NCBI GenBank assembly: GCA_002360635.1
Contig: DEQW01000001.1
Coordinates: forward strand, 209,535 to 273,534
DNA from: Flavobacteriaceae bacterium UBA3356
Lineage (GTDB): Bacteria; Bacteroidota; Bacteroidia; Flavobacteriales; Flavobacteriaceae
DNA: 64,000 nt
Reading direction: 5' to 3'
Shown here: one piece after another, positions 27,476 to 35,980 of the stretch
How positions within the stretch are numbered: the stretch's first letter is position 1
How the letters are laid out: every line of letters begins with the position of its first letter
The notes under the pieces: model-generated
The model's input: only the letters and a program-made list of their open reading frames with translations
Database searches by the model: none
What the model was told of the DNA's origin: nothing
Translations under genes and position numbers: made by a program

Positions 27476-28894
27476 ATGGAATTAAAGTATATTATAGAAA
27501 TCTGTGTCGCTATCGACATCGCAATTTTGGGTATAGCATATCCTATTATCGTGGATAAAATATCCAAAATAGGTCACAAGTTTTCATCAAACTATCTGGC
27601 TAATGCTTTTGAAAATGAATTTCCGCAGATAAAACTTTTTGGGATAATTCCCGGAAGGTCAAGAAGAATAACAGTATTTGAATGGGTTTTGTTCTTTACA
27701 ATCGGCTCTTTTATATTCTTAATATTAGACCGTGAACCTTTTTTTTGGAAGGATAGTTGGATGATGCAAAACTCAGCAAAACTTCTAACGCTATTCTTAA
27801 CAATATCATTGGTTGTTATTTTTATTATTTGGTTAGATAAGGTTTCGCTGTACAATGGCAAGTCCACACGTTTGCTTACCTATATAATTTCCGAATACCG
27901 AAAGCTAAAAAAAGATCAAGATGATAAATACCATTTTAAGATTATCAATGAACTTGCAATATTTGCCATTAGGACACAGGATAAAGGTTTAGAAGAAACA
28001 TTGGTTAATTTCTACACGGAAGAATTCAATAATTACCGTGCTAACTTCATTAGACCAAGAGAGGAAGAAAAACCAGATGGATTTGAAAACTTTAAAGTTG
28101 AGTTTAATCACGAGTTCCACTATGGTATCAGGGAAATCATTAGAGAAGTTGCCAAAGGTAGAAATGAAGACTTGCAAAGTCTCGAATATTTTGTTGTAAG
28201 TGGCGTATGGTTAATGGGACAAGGTATTTTTGAAACACCCATCTCAAATGACACCTATAAAGAACTTTGGCGCAATGTTGTGCTCATATCAAACAATCCC
28301 AAATTTATAGGTAACTATTGGGGTACGGCACATCAATATTTTAATTTTGGATTGCAACGAGTCTATGGCACAGATTACAATTTTGAGACTAAAAAATATG
28401 ATAACCAGTCATTAATAGATAAAAGAGACAACGAAAGAAAACGTTTTTTTGAGTTTCACTTGGCCTTAGGAGGCTTATTGATATACCAGAAAAACTATGA
28501 AGCACTTAAAACGCTGTTTACATACACACAACACCAGCCACCTAAATATGTTCTGCTTCCTAATAATATGACCGAGATTTTTACGTGGTTCAGTAGCTTT
28601 AAAGACGAGTTTGGGAGAGGTTATTACCCTATTGATTTATCATACCCTTTCCCAGGATTGGATAATTTAGGGAACAGAAGGCGCGTTACATTCTACATCT
28701 GTCAGTATTTGACATTGCTTTTTTTAAGACAGTTTAAACTGCCAGAACACAATACCTACGATAACTTCACAAGACAACCTACTTTACCACAAACCGAAGT
28801 GTTAGAACTATTACGATGGCAAGAATCCATAAATTATTTCAGGTTTTGTTTAAAAAAGGTGTTGAAAGATGAAAATCTCTTAAATACAATATGA
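27476..28894 (+). CDS. Unknown three-TM membrane protein in the AbiE-like operon
   Basis: A 472-residue protein with no family recognised. Three hydrophobic segments lie near residues 5-25 (IIEICVAIDIAILGIAYPIIV), 68-86 and 100-121; residues 125-472 form a large soluble domain rich in aromatic and charged residues. The first segment resembles N-terminal membrane anchors of phage-defence effectors, but that is only a general likeness. It starts 10 bases after the toxin and ends 1 base before the next gene, so it is firmly in the operon. It may be the membrane-located effector or sensor. Confidence 0.6.
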   Translation: MELKYIIEICVAIDIAILGIAYPIIVDKISKIGHKFSSNYLANAFENEFPQIKLFGIIPGRSRRITVFEWVLFFTIGSFIFLILDREPFFWKDSWMMQNSAKLLTLFLTISLVVIFIIWLDKVSLYNGKSTRLLTYIISEYRKLKKDQDDKYHFKIINELAIFAIRTQDKGLEETLVNFYTEEFNNYRANFIRPREEEKPDGFENFKVEFNHEFHYGIREIIREVAKGRNEDLQSLEYFVVSGVWLMGQGIFETPISNDTYKELWRNVVLISNNPKFIGNYWGTAHQYFNFGLQRVYGTDYNFETKKYDNQSLIDKRDNERKRFFEFHLALGGLLIYQKNYEALKTLFTYTQHQPPKYVLLPNNMTEIFTWFSSFKDEFGRGYYPIDLSYPFPGLDNLGNRRRVTFYICQYLTLLFLRQFKLPEHNTYDNFTRQPTLPQTEVLELLRWQESINYFRFCLKKVLKDENLLNTI

Positions 28895-28895
28895 T

Positions 28896-29804
28896 ATGAA
28901 AAAGAAGGAGATAAAGAAGCTAAAAAAGAAGTCATCAAAATTTATTGATGTTCTCGAGTCATCAATTGAAGAGGCTATTGAAGCTGCAAGATTAAATGCG
29001 GATATTGACTACGAAAAAGAATGGGAATTCTATGAAAAATCTAAAGATGCGATTGTTGGAGCATTAGAAAAGTTTGATAGTATTCAAAATTCAGAGAAGG
29101 ATTTTGAAGGAGAGCCTACTATATCTTTCGGTGTAAACGGTACAATGAATTTATTTCAAAAATCTGCATTTACAACTGGAGATATTCCACATCTAAATGC
29201 AGACACGATATTATCCCAGCAGATAGTTTACCAGAACATCAATTATTATATTCCCAATGCGTTTTTATCGGCACGGAAAAAGAGGTATCTTCTTCGCAAA
29301 GAAGATTTGGTAAAAGGGATAGAAAAATTAGGATTTGATGTGGACAGAGATATTATGGTAGCAATGAATCTCAATATATATGGCATCGATGATTTCCAGA
29401 ACATTGAGGAACATATAACACGAGTTCCATCTACAGGACTCAAAAATGTACTATTCGTTTTACCGAAAGCCGATTTGCCTATCCTAAAACATAAAGAACT
29501 TGAGGATAGTTTACCAGAACATCAATTGGGCATATTAGATGATGATAGAAAAATCTATGGTTCTTTAATCGACCTAACACAAGATGCCAATGCGGGACAT
29601 AGAGAAAAATGGAAAAATTCAAACGTTGATTTTGCGACCGATTTAAAAGTACAGCTAACTATAGCTTTTATTACTGAAGTTGTTTGGAAAGCCAATGCCA
29701 ATGTAGTTCAAATTAATATTGAAACTTCATTAAAGGAACAAGGCATCGTAAATGAGCTGTCTGATATAGAGAAGTTGGTGCCAAAAAAGGAAACTAATGA
29801 TTGA
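28896..29804 (+). CDS. Unknown Lys-rich protein in the AbiE-like operon
   Basis: A 302-residue protein with no signal peptide, membrane segment or recognised family. The start MKKKEIKKLKKKSSK is strongly basic, and residues 18-70 are probably helical and acidic. The second half has alternating beta/alpha character (LKNVLFVLPKADLPILK). The gene begins 1 base after the previous stop and overlaps the next by 8 bases. Strict coupling on both sides suggests a fixed stoichiometry with its neighbours. Confidence 0.6.
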   Translation: MKKKEIKKLKKKSSKFIDVLESSIEEAIEAARLNADIDYEKEWEFYEKSKDAIVGALEKFDSIQNSEKDFEGEPTISFGVNGTMNLFQKSAFTTGDIPHLNADTILSQQIVYQNINYYIPNAFLSARKKRYLLRKEDLVKGIEKLGFDVDRDIMVAMNLNIYGIDDFQNIEEHITRVPSTGLKNVLFVLPKADLPILKHKELEDSLPEHQLGILDDDRKIYGSLIDLTQDANAGHREKWKNSNVDFATDLKVQLTIAFITEVVWKANANVVQINIETSLKEQGIVNELSDIEKLVPKKETND

Positions 29805-30588
29805 GTTCAGAAACCCTCATCACATAGAACCACCAGGCGTTTTGAGACAAATTCTATCTCATCCTGCAAATGACACAGAAGTTATTGAACTTGCAGTTTT
29901 TCAAGAACATCGTTACGCATTTTTCTATTGGAACAAATGGATGCAAGACAACAAATCTAAGATTCCACCTTGTTTGGTTTCATTGGATTGGCATCAGGAT
30001 TTATGCCATCCGTGTGAAACAGAAAGAGAATGGCTTGATAAATTGGATTTGACAAGCGATGCTGAAGTCGCTTTGTTTTCTTGGGCCAAATTAGCTGGAA
30101 ATAACGATGGGCATATTCTGTGTGCGGCATATCTTAACTTGATTGGCGATATTTATGTGCATTGTAGGCAAGAAATGGGACCAAATACTTGGCAAGATGA
30201 AGAATTGATAGACACCTATGGCAACAAACACACCATCAAAAAATTCAAAACTTATGAAGGTCTTCAAGATGCGCTTCTGAAGGCGTCAAAGTCGTCCGTA
30301 TTTTTTGATATTGATTTGGATTTCTTTTCAGTAAATAACGGCCTGAGTGATGGCTCGTTCGAATTCACGTATCTTCAAGAAGAAGAAATAAGAACGATGT
30401 TGGATAAAGACCATCCGCTAATAAGTTGGATTTTTGAGCGGATAAAAGGGTTTACTATTGCAACAGAACCTGAACATTGTGGTGGGCTTTTAAAAAGCAA
30501 CAAATTTCTTGACCTAATTAGTGACATTTATTTCAACCCAGAGTTATTTGCCCCAAAATGCAATTGGAAATGGAAACCAAAGTATTAA
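29797..30588 (+). CDS. UPF0489 / peptide-arginase-like metalloenzyme
   Basis: A 263-residue protein. SLDWHQD (Asp64, His66, Asp68), FFDIDLDFF (Asp171, Asp173, Asp175) and ATEPEHCGG (Glu224, Glu226, His227) reproduce the metal-site order of the arginase/deacetylase fold as seen in UPF0489 proteins. A member of that family converts arginine to ornithine within peptides. The substrate here is unknown. It is the last gene of the operon and stops 6 bases before the right-hand direct repeat. An arginase-like enzyme next to an AbiEii toxin is unusual and may modify a protein partner or target. Confidence 0.7.
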   Translation: MIEFRNPHHIEPPGVLRQILSHPANDTEVIELAVFQEHRYAFFYWNKWMQDNKSKIPPCLVSLDWHQDLCHPCETEREWLDKLDLTSDAEVALFSWAKLAGNNDGHILCAAYLNLIGDIYVHCRQEMGPNTWQDEELIDTYGNKHTIKKFKTYEGLQDALLKASKSSVFFDIDLDFFSVNNGLSDGSFEFTYLQEEEIRTMLDKDHPLISWIFERIKGFTIATEPEHCGGLLKSNKFLDLISDIYFNPELFAPKCNWKWKPKY

Positions 30589-30593
30589 TAATC

Positions 30594-30787
30594 CACTCAG
30601 CACATTCCCCTGCATTTCACGCTCGCCTGCTGAAAAAGCAGGCAACCACTTCACTTCGGGAAAAGAGCTTCACTACAAAGGTCTTGGACACAATTCCCAA
30701 TTTCAGCTTTCCATTCCGCTAACCCTTCCCGCTATGCTGGGAAGGAACACTTCATTCCAGAGCCGAAATCGTGAATTAAGTCCGCTT
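30594..30787. repeat. 194-bp direct repeat, right copy
   Basis: Same orientation and length as the left copy, with both internal hairpins kept (the first at 30625-30643). It begins 6 bases after the stop of the UPF0489 gene. Confidence 0.88.
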
Positions 30788-31297
30788 TTCTAATCGGAAA
30801 GCCATCGCTTTGATTTTCTTGACAGGATTTTCGGCGCGGTCTTCTTGAGCCCTCACTCGAAAATCCTTAAAAACCAAACCGCTGTCTTACACATTTTAAG
30901 GGGTTTATAATGGATAAAGCCTTTGTTGTTTTTCGGGTCATCGAAAAACAGGCACGACATAACCAATTCTAACTTAACCACAGTTGCTTATCTCGCTTAA
31001 CTGTCGGTACGCTCAAACGCAACTGCGTTTAAAAGAATTGCTAATGCCCTTATGGAACTTGTCAAGACTGTACGAGTTTTAGGGAAAAATAAGGCTTCTA
31101 CTTCCTTGAAAATCCGAGGATTTTACTACGTCGCAAACACACCTGATTTTACCCTAAAAGTCTTGACAAAACCCACTCTATCCATTGTGCGGTGCACGAA
31201 AGAAAAGAACAAACACCCCTTAAAATTTAATTCAGTTTAAAACAAATAGGGGAAATATAAACCAGTCTGTAACAAAGCAGACACAAATCTTTTTATT
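30788..31297. other. Non-coding leader of the ssb gene with inverted repeats
   Basis: About 500 bases without a believable gene; a 62-codon frame at 31052 has no recognisable content. Two structures stand out: AAACGCA-AC-TGCGTTT at 31015-31030, and a long interrupted inverted repeat pairing 31062-31090 with 31146-31166 (TCAAGACT plus TTTTAGGG against CCCTAAAAGTCTTGA). Either could be a regulatory site or a replication or transfer site of the element. Confidence 0.45.
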
Positions 31298-31642
31298 ATG
31301 AGTACTATTAGAAATCACGTACAATTGATTGGAAACGTTGGACAAGAGCCAACCATTACGAACCTTGAAAGCGGTAAAAAAGTAGCCCGTTTTTCATTAG
31401 CCACAAATGAGTATTACAAAGACAGCAAAGGCGAAAAGCAAACGGACACCAACTGGCATACCGTAGTGGCTTGGGGCAAGACTGCCGAAATCGTTGAAAA
31501 GTTTGTCGAAAAAGGCAAAGAAGTAGGAATTACAGGGAAACTAAAGACCCGAACCTACACGACCGATGATGGCAACCAACGCTATGTAACGGAAGTTGTA
31601 GCCGATGAAATCCTATTACTTGGAAGCAAAAACGACAAGTAA
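31298..31642 (+). CDS. ssb: Single-stranded DNA-binding protein
   Basis: A 114-residue OB-fold SSB with IGNVGQEPTITNLESGKKV, NWHTVVAWGKTAEI and TGKLKTRTYTTDDGNQRY. It lacks the flexible acidic C-terminal tail of chromosomal SSBs and ends GSKNDK, as is common for SSBs on plasmids and conjugative elements. It would coat the single strand during transfer or replication. It is followed by an intrinsic terminator and the RadC-like gene. Confidence 0.92.
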   Translation: MSTIRNHVQLIGNVGQEPTITNLESGKKVARFSLATNEYYKDSKGEKQTDTNWHTVVAWGKTAEIVEKFVEKGKEVGITGKLKTRTYTTDDGNQRYVTEVVADEILLLGSKNDK

Positions 31643-31652
31643 TCTCAAAATT

Positions 31653-31690
31653 AAAGAGGGCGTTCCTCTGGAAAGTTGCGCCCTCTTTTT
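31653..31690 (+). terminator. Intrinsic terminator after ssb
   Basis: AAAGAGGGCG pairs perfectly with CGCCCTCTTT across a 16-base loop, followed by T residues. Confidence 0.82.
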
Positions 31691-31719
31691 CATTATCCAT
31701 TAATTAAAATTAGATAACA

Positions 31720-32169
31720 ATGAAAGCACAAGTTAACGAAATAAAAATAAGCTACAAAGGAGGGTTAAAATCCTCTGAGTGGCAAAAAATAAGTAGTTCA
31801 CAAGATGCGGCTGAACTGCTCTTTGAGGATTGGGATAAAGATACAATCGCCATACAGGAAACTTTCAAAGTTGTATTGTTGAATAACAGTAACAAAGTGA
31901 AAGGTGTCTATCAATTGTCACAAGGCGGAATTACAGGTACACTAATAGACCTTCGGATTTTATTTGCCGTCATTCTAAAATCCTTATCGGTAGCTATAAT
32001 TCTAACGCATAATCACCCAAGCGGTAAATTGGTACCAAGTGAAGCAGATAAGCAATTGACGAACAAGATTAAGAACGCATCGAAACTGTTTGATATAAAA
32101 CTTCTTGACCATTTAATACTAATTCCAGATGGGGATTATTATAGTTTTTCTGATAATGGACTTTTATAA
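31720..32169 (+). CDS. RadC-family JAB-domain protein
   Basis: A 149-residue protein. THNHPSGKLVPSEAD gives His97, His99, Ser107 and Asp110 in the JAMM spacing H-x-H-x7-S-x2-D, with Glu47 as the likely catalytic acid. The helix-hairpin-helix region of full-length RadC is absent, as in the short versions carried by Bacteroidota conjugative elements. The family may be metalloproteases, and the link to DNA repair is historical. It lies within the element backbone, beside ssb. Confidence 0.85.
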   Translation: MKAQVNEIKISYKGGLKSSEWQKISSSQDAAELLFEDWDKDTIAIQETFKVVLLNNSNKVKGVYQLSQGGITGTLIDLRILFAVILKSLSVAIILTHNHPSGKLVPSEADKQLTNKIKNASKLFDIKLLDHLILIPDGDYYSFSDNGLL

Positions 32170-32180
32170 ATTAGAAAGCT

Positions 32181-32378
32181 ATGATTTATTTGAATTTTAC
32201 CGATTTGAGCGAGGAAACACAAGAGCGATTACTTGCCAATTCTAAGGAAGATGTAAAGGAAAAATATGGCAAGGATATTATGGATTATGCAACCAAGCAT
32301 AATACCAATTTGGACAAGATGTTGGACGAAGAAGCGTTGCGAAATTTATATTCCTACACCTATATATTCAATATCTGA
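32181..32378 (+). CDS. Small conserved-looking hypothetical protein
   Basis: 65 residues, starting 11 bases after the RadC-like gene, and mostly helical and charged (SEETQERLLANSKEDVKEKYGKD, quoted in part as SEETQERLLANSKEDV). No domain recognised. The tight spacing, the terminator right after its stop and good codon character support it being real. It may be a small partner encoded with the JAB protein. Confidence 0.5.
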   Translation: MIYLNFTDLSEETQERLLANSKEDVKEKYGKDIMDYATKHNTNLDKMLDEEALRNLYSYTYIFNI

Positions 32379-32399
32379 TTTACAAGAATTTAAAAGAAG

Positions 32400-32426
32400 C
32401 ACCTCTAAAAATTTAGAGGTGTTTTT
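32400..32426 (+). terminator. Intrinsic terminator
   Basis: CACCTCTAAA with TTTAGAGGTG and a run of five T; it ends the RadC-like unit before the mobilization region. Confidence 0.78.
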
Positions 32427-32471
32427 GTATGTAATTAATATATAATCAAGAAAAAAACGTATCTTTATTTC

Positions 32472-32674
32472 GCTGAAATTCAGCATTCAAATTTAAGTAG
32501 GGTTATCCAATTTTCGACTTTCGCCGATAACCCTGCACATCGAATAATAACATATCGGAAAATCATTTTCCCTGAAAATGGCAATCGGCTTTTTAGCCAG
32601 ATTGTATGGATTTTTGTCACGCTTGCGCGTGACGAAAAGGAATAGCAAGAGGGTAACGGGCTGCGCCGCGTTAC
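32472..32674. other. Hairpin-dense region upstream of mobilization genes (candidate oriT)
   Basis: Six inverted repeats occur within about 200 bases: GCTGAA-A-TTCAGC (32472-32484); AGGGTTATC...GATAACCCT (32499-32534, 9-bp arms); GGAAAAT-C-ATTTTCC (32557-32571); GGCT-TTTT-AGCC (32587-32598); GTCACGC-TTGC-GCGTGAC (32616-32633); and GTAACG...CGTTAC (32653-32674). There is no gene in the 405-base gap. Its position right before the relaxosome genes is where an origin of transfer is expected. A nick site cannot be read from the sequence. Confidence 0.5.
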
Positions 32675-32783
32675 ATATTCCATTTTCATTTTAATCTATT
32701 GATTTTTAAGCACTTAAAAATAAAGTAGATATAAAAAACCCATCGATTTGCGTCAAATGGTCTTGAAACACCAGTAAACAGGG

Positions 32784-33200
32784 ATGGATTTACGTCAAAT
32801 CTTTAAAAAAGCGAAGGAAATGGACTCATTCATCACTATCAGGTTCAAACGGAAAACTGCCAAAAGGTTTCAGGAATTTTCCAAAAAGCACTTCAAAACG
32901 CACACCGAAGCGATGGAAAATATCCTTGATTTTTTCCTTTACAATGAGATATCCCCAAAGGAAAAATTGGGACCAACTGGACGTACTATGGAAGCTAAGT
33001 TACTCAAAAGAATCAATGCAGTTATCGCCATAATGCGAGATGTGGAAAAGACACAAACCAAACCTACAGTCGCAATGTTGCAATCCCTTTTTGTAATGGA
33101 CGAACCTAAAAAGAAACCGCTCATTTTGGAAAAAAAATATGCTGAGGAAAAGAAAGAAGTCCGCTTTCGCGAAAAGCGAAACACCAACAATGAACTTTAA
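32784..33200 (+). CDS. BfmA/BtgA-family mobilization accessory protein
   Basis: A 138-residue basic protein. The region SFITIRFKRKTAKRFQEFSKK looks like a ribbon-helix-helix or similar DNA-binding start, as in the BfmA/BtgA accessory proteins of Bacteroidota mobilizable elements, which bind oriT and recruit the relaxase. The motif GATTT[G/A]CGTCAAAT occurs at 32745-32758 and again across the first codons at 32787-32800, a possible site for autoregulation. The relaxase gene follows 11 bases later. Confidence 0.75.
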   Translation: MDLRQIFKKAKEMDSFITIRFKRKTAKRFQEFSKKHFKTHTEAMENILDFFLYNEISPKEKLGPTGRTMEAKLLKRINAVIAIMRDVEKTQTKPTVAMLQSLFVMDEPKKKPLILEKKYAEEKKEVRFREKRNTNNEL

Positions 33201-33211
33201 AAATTTAGCTT

Positions 33212-34243
33212 ATGTACATCACAATCACACCTCAAAAAATGGGCGGTAACTTTTCCAAAAGTTCAGCAGATTTTGTTGGCTATTTAGAGAAGGAAAACCA
33301 AGGATTGGAACAACACGAAATGGAACATTTTTTCAATCAATATGGCGATGAGATTTCTGCGCAAGAAGTAGTCAAAGAGATAGATGGTAATACCGCAAAA
33401 TTAGAAAAACACGAACCAAGATTCTATTCAATTACCGTGAGCCCTTCAAAATATGAATTGCGAAAACTTCAGAACAGTAGCGAAGATTTAAAAAGATATA
33501 CTCGCGAGCTGATGAAGGATTATGTGGCTTCATTTAATAGAGAAATTAAAGGGCGACCTGTCAGTATCGACGACATAAAATATTATGCGAAAATTGAACA
33601 TCAACGCACATTTAAGGGGACGGATTTTCAGGTAAAGGAAAACCAACCCTTTGCCACAAAAATACTTCAGTTAAAAACGGATATCCGAAATATTCAAGAA
33701 GGGCGAGCTGAAGGAAATATCAAAAAGATGAAAAATGAAATTGCCAAACTGGAACGCCAAGCACCACATCAACAAAATGGAAAACGGATTGTCCAGGGAA
33801 TGGCGAAAGATGGAAACCAAAGTCATATTCATATCATCGTAAGCCGAAAGGATGCGTCCAACAGATTCAGTTTGTCACCCGGAAGTAAATACAAAGCTTC
33901 CGATGTGAAGTTGAATGGGGAAACCGTAAAACGTGGTTTTGACCGAGACAAGTTTTTTGAGAAAGCTGAAAAGACGTTTGACAAGACTTTTGGCTATAAA
34001 CGCAATTTTGCCGAGACCTACAAAGCACGAAAGGATTTTGTAAAAAATCCCAATCTATATTTCGCAGCCTTGATGAAATTACCAGCAAATGAAAAGGCAT
34101 TGGCTTTCAAAATGATTACAAAAACGGGATTGCCGATAGTGCCAAGTATTCCAGTAAGTCAAACGCAAATTGCACTTCGGGTTTTGAAACGGTTAAGACG
34201 TGGTGCTGAAGTGGCCATCAAATCAAGTTCAATAGGAATTTAG
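33212..34243 (+). CDS. mobB: MobB/BtgB-type relaxase (DUF5712-like)
   Basis: A 343-residue protein. NQSHIHIIVSRKD gives His205-x-His207, the metal-binding histidines of HUH relaxases. The N-terminal MYITITPQKMGGNFSKSS and the central KYYAKIEHQRTFKG match Bacteroidota MobB proteins. It would nick oriT, stay on the 5-prime end and lead the strand into the recipient. It is part of a tight mobilization operon between the accessory protein and the coupling protein. Confidence 0.82.
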   Translation: MYITITPQKMGGNFSKSSADFVGYLEKENQGLEQHEMEHFFNQYGDEISAQEVVKEIDGNTAKLEKHEPRFYSITVSPSKYELRKLQNSSEDLKRYTRELMKDYVASFNREIKGRPVSIDDIKYYAKIEHQRTFKGTDFQVKENQPFATKILQLKTDIRNIQEGRAEGNIKKMKNEIAKLERQAPHQQNGKRIVQGMAKDGNQSHIHIIVSRKDASNRFSLSPGSKYKASDVKLNGETVKRGFDRDKFFEKAEKTFDKTFGYKRNFAETYKARKDFVKNPNLYFAALMKLPANEKALAFKMITKTGLPIVPSIPVSQTQIALRVLKRLRRGAEVAIKSSSIGI

Positions 34244-34246
34244 GGT

Positions 34247-35827
34247 ATGGAAATAGACAATCTCATAACAATACTTTCAATTATTGGTGTGGCCAGTATC
34301 GTTTTTTATGTGATGTTTCGAGTGAGCAAGTATGCGCTTTTCTTGAATTTTATAATGCTTTCGTGCTTGGTTTTCTATTTAATTGAAGTGAACGAATTGG
34401 TATCGATATTGCTATATCTGGTATGCCCTCTAATGCTAATTAATATAGGATTGTATGTTTTTCTGCATAAAACTGAAAATGCACAAAATAGCGATAGAAA
34501 ATATCAAGTCAATTTTGCTACTACCAAGGGAAATTTCAAATTGGATAATATCAAAAGAGGCGCATCCATAATCGGTTCTGCCGGAAGTGGAAAAACCGAA
34601 AGTGTAGTGTATGGCTTTATGAAACATTTCCGGAAAGAGCACTTTTGTGGAATAATCCACGACTACAAGGATTTTGAGCTTACCGAAATGGCATATCCGC
34701 TTTTTAAGGATAGCGATATCCCGTTTAAGGTCATTTCCTTCGATAAAATAATCCATAGGGTAAATCCTATTGCGCCACGCTACTTAGAGAACGAGGAAAG
34801 CGTAAACGAAGTCTCACGTGTATTAATAGAAAACCTTTTGGAACAAAGAGAAAGCGGAACTACTGGAACTACAAAATTCTTTAACGACGCGGCGGAAGGT
34901 TTGATTGGTGGATTGATTTGGAAACTGAAAACCGACTATCCCAACTACTGTACGCTTCCACATTTGATAGCGATTTATCAAATGCTCGATACCGATAGCC
35001 TTATCCAGTTTTTGGAAACCAACACCACATCGAGAGCAATGGCAGATGCTTTTATTAGTGGTAAGGATTCCGATAGACAGACAGCTGGCGTAAAAAGCAC
35101 CTTGGCAAATGCGCTGAAACGAATCAGTACACAGCGGATTTTTATGACACTATCCGCAGACGAAGTCCCATTGAATATCAATAGCGAGGAAAATCCTGCA
35201 ATTATTTCCGTGGTCAATAACCCAAAATATGAAACGTCTTATTCGCCCGTTATTGCAACCATAATACATACGATTACCAAGCAAATGAGCGTGCGCGGTC
35301 AAAGACCGTCTTTTCTTTTGATGGAAGAAGCGCCGACTATTCGCTTATTGAATATGCACCGAATTCCGGCAACGCTCAGAAGTTATGACATCGCTACTAT
35401 TTATGTGATGCAGGACAAAATCCAAAATGATATGATGTATGGCGATAAGGCAAGTAAGGCTATTTTAAGCAATCTATCCTATCAGTTTTTTGGCAAGGTC
35501 AACGACCCAGATACTGCCAAATATTACGAGCGCTTTTTTGAAATCATCAAAGACCCAACGAAAAGCATCAGTCGTGGACATAACTTGGATTTTGATACAC
35601 GAATCACAACAGGCGAAAAGGAAATCCCTAAAATTAGAGCAGATGTCTTCTTCCGGTTGAAGCAGGGCGAGTTTATTACCTATGCTGATGGAAAGGATAA
35701 GAAAGTGCAGTTTAAGTTATCAAGAATCCAAAGGCAGCTTCCTGAAGAATCGAAGCATTTTTCTCAGGCTGATTTAGCAACTAATTTTACGAAGATATAT
35801 AGAGATGTAAAAACGATATTTAGTTAA
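34247..35827 (+). CDS. mobC: MobC/TraG-type coupling protein (type IV secretion ATPase)
   Basis: A 526-residue VirD4/TraG-like ATPase. Three N-terminal TM segments lie between residues 8 and 73, then the Walker A GSAGSGKT (110-117). A Walker B region near FLLMEEAPTIRLL is followed by YVMQDK. It begins 3 bases after the relaxase stop. It delivers the relaxase-DNA complex to a mating pore. No pore genes (TraA-Q) are present in the window, so the element either relies on genes further right or is mobilized by a helper. Confidence 0.85.
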   Translation: MEIDNLITILSIIGVASIVFYVMFRVSKYALFLNFIMLSCLVFYLIEVNELVSILLYLVCPLMLINIGLYVFLHKTENAQNSDRKYQVNFATTKGNFKLDNIKRGASIIGSAGSGKTESVVYGFMKHFRKEHFCGIIHDYKDFELTEMAYPLFKDSDIPFKVISFDKIIHRVNPIAPRYLENEESVNEVSRVLIENLLEQRESGTTGTTKFFNDAAEGLIGGLIWKLKTDYPNYCTLPHLIAIYQMLDTDSLIQFLETNTTSRAMADAFISGKDSDRQTAGVKSTLANALKRISTQRIFMTLSADEVPLNINSEENPAIISVVNNPKYETSYSPVIATIIHTITKQMSVRGQRPSFLLMEEAPTIRLLNMHRIPATLRSYDIATIYVMQDKIQNDMMYGDKASKAILSNLSYQFFGKVNDPDTAKYYERFFEIIKDPTKSISRGHNLDFDTRITTGEKEIPKIRADVFFRLKQGEFITYADGKDKKVQFKLSRIQRQLPEESKHFSQADLATNFTKIYRDVKTIFS

Positions 35828-35980
35828 CCAATTATGGTTATTATTGATAAATATTATGATTTCACTATTTTGATAGGATAATATAATTTTCTAAAATTGT
35901 TTGAATAAGTTTATGCACAATAGATTTGGGGCTTATTGGTTAGATTATTTTTTTAAGAATTTGTAATAATTCATTATTCT

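Noticed and set aside
24011..30787. The island as a transposon or IS element
   Set aside because: The flanks are direct, not inverted, repeats of 194 bp, and there is no transposase or recombinase inside.
30521..30793. Open frame across the right-hand 194-bp repeat
   Set aside because: It overlaps the end of the UPF0489 gene and reads through the repeat hairpins; the composition is not protein-like and the left repeat does not keep the frame.
31052..31240. 62-codon frame in the ssb leader
   Set aside because: It spans the long inverted repeat, has no recognisable content and is better explained as structured non-coding DNA.
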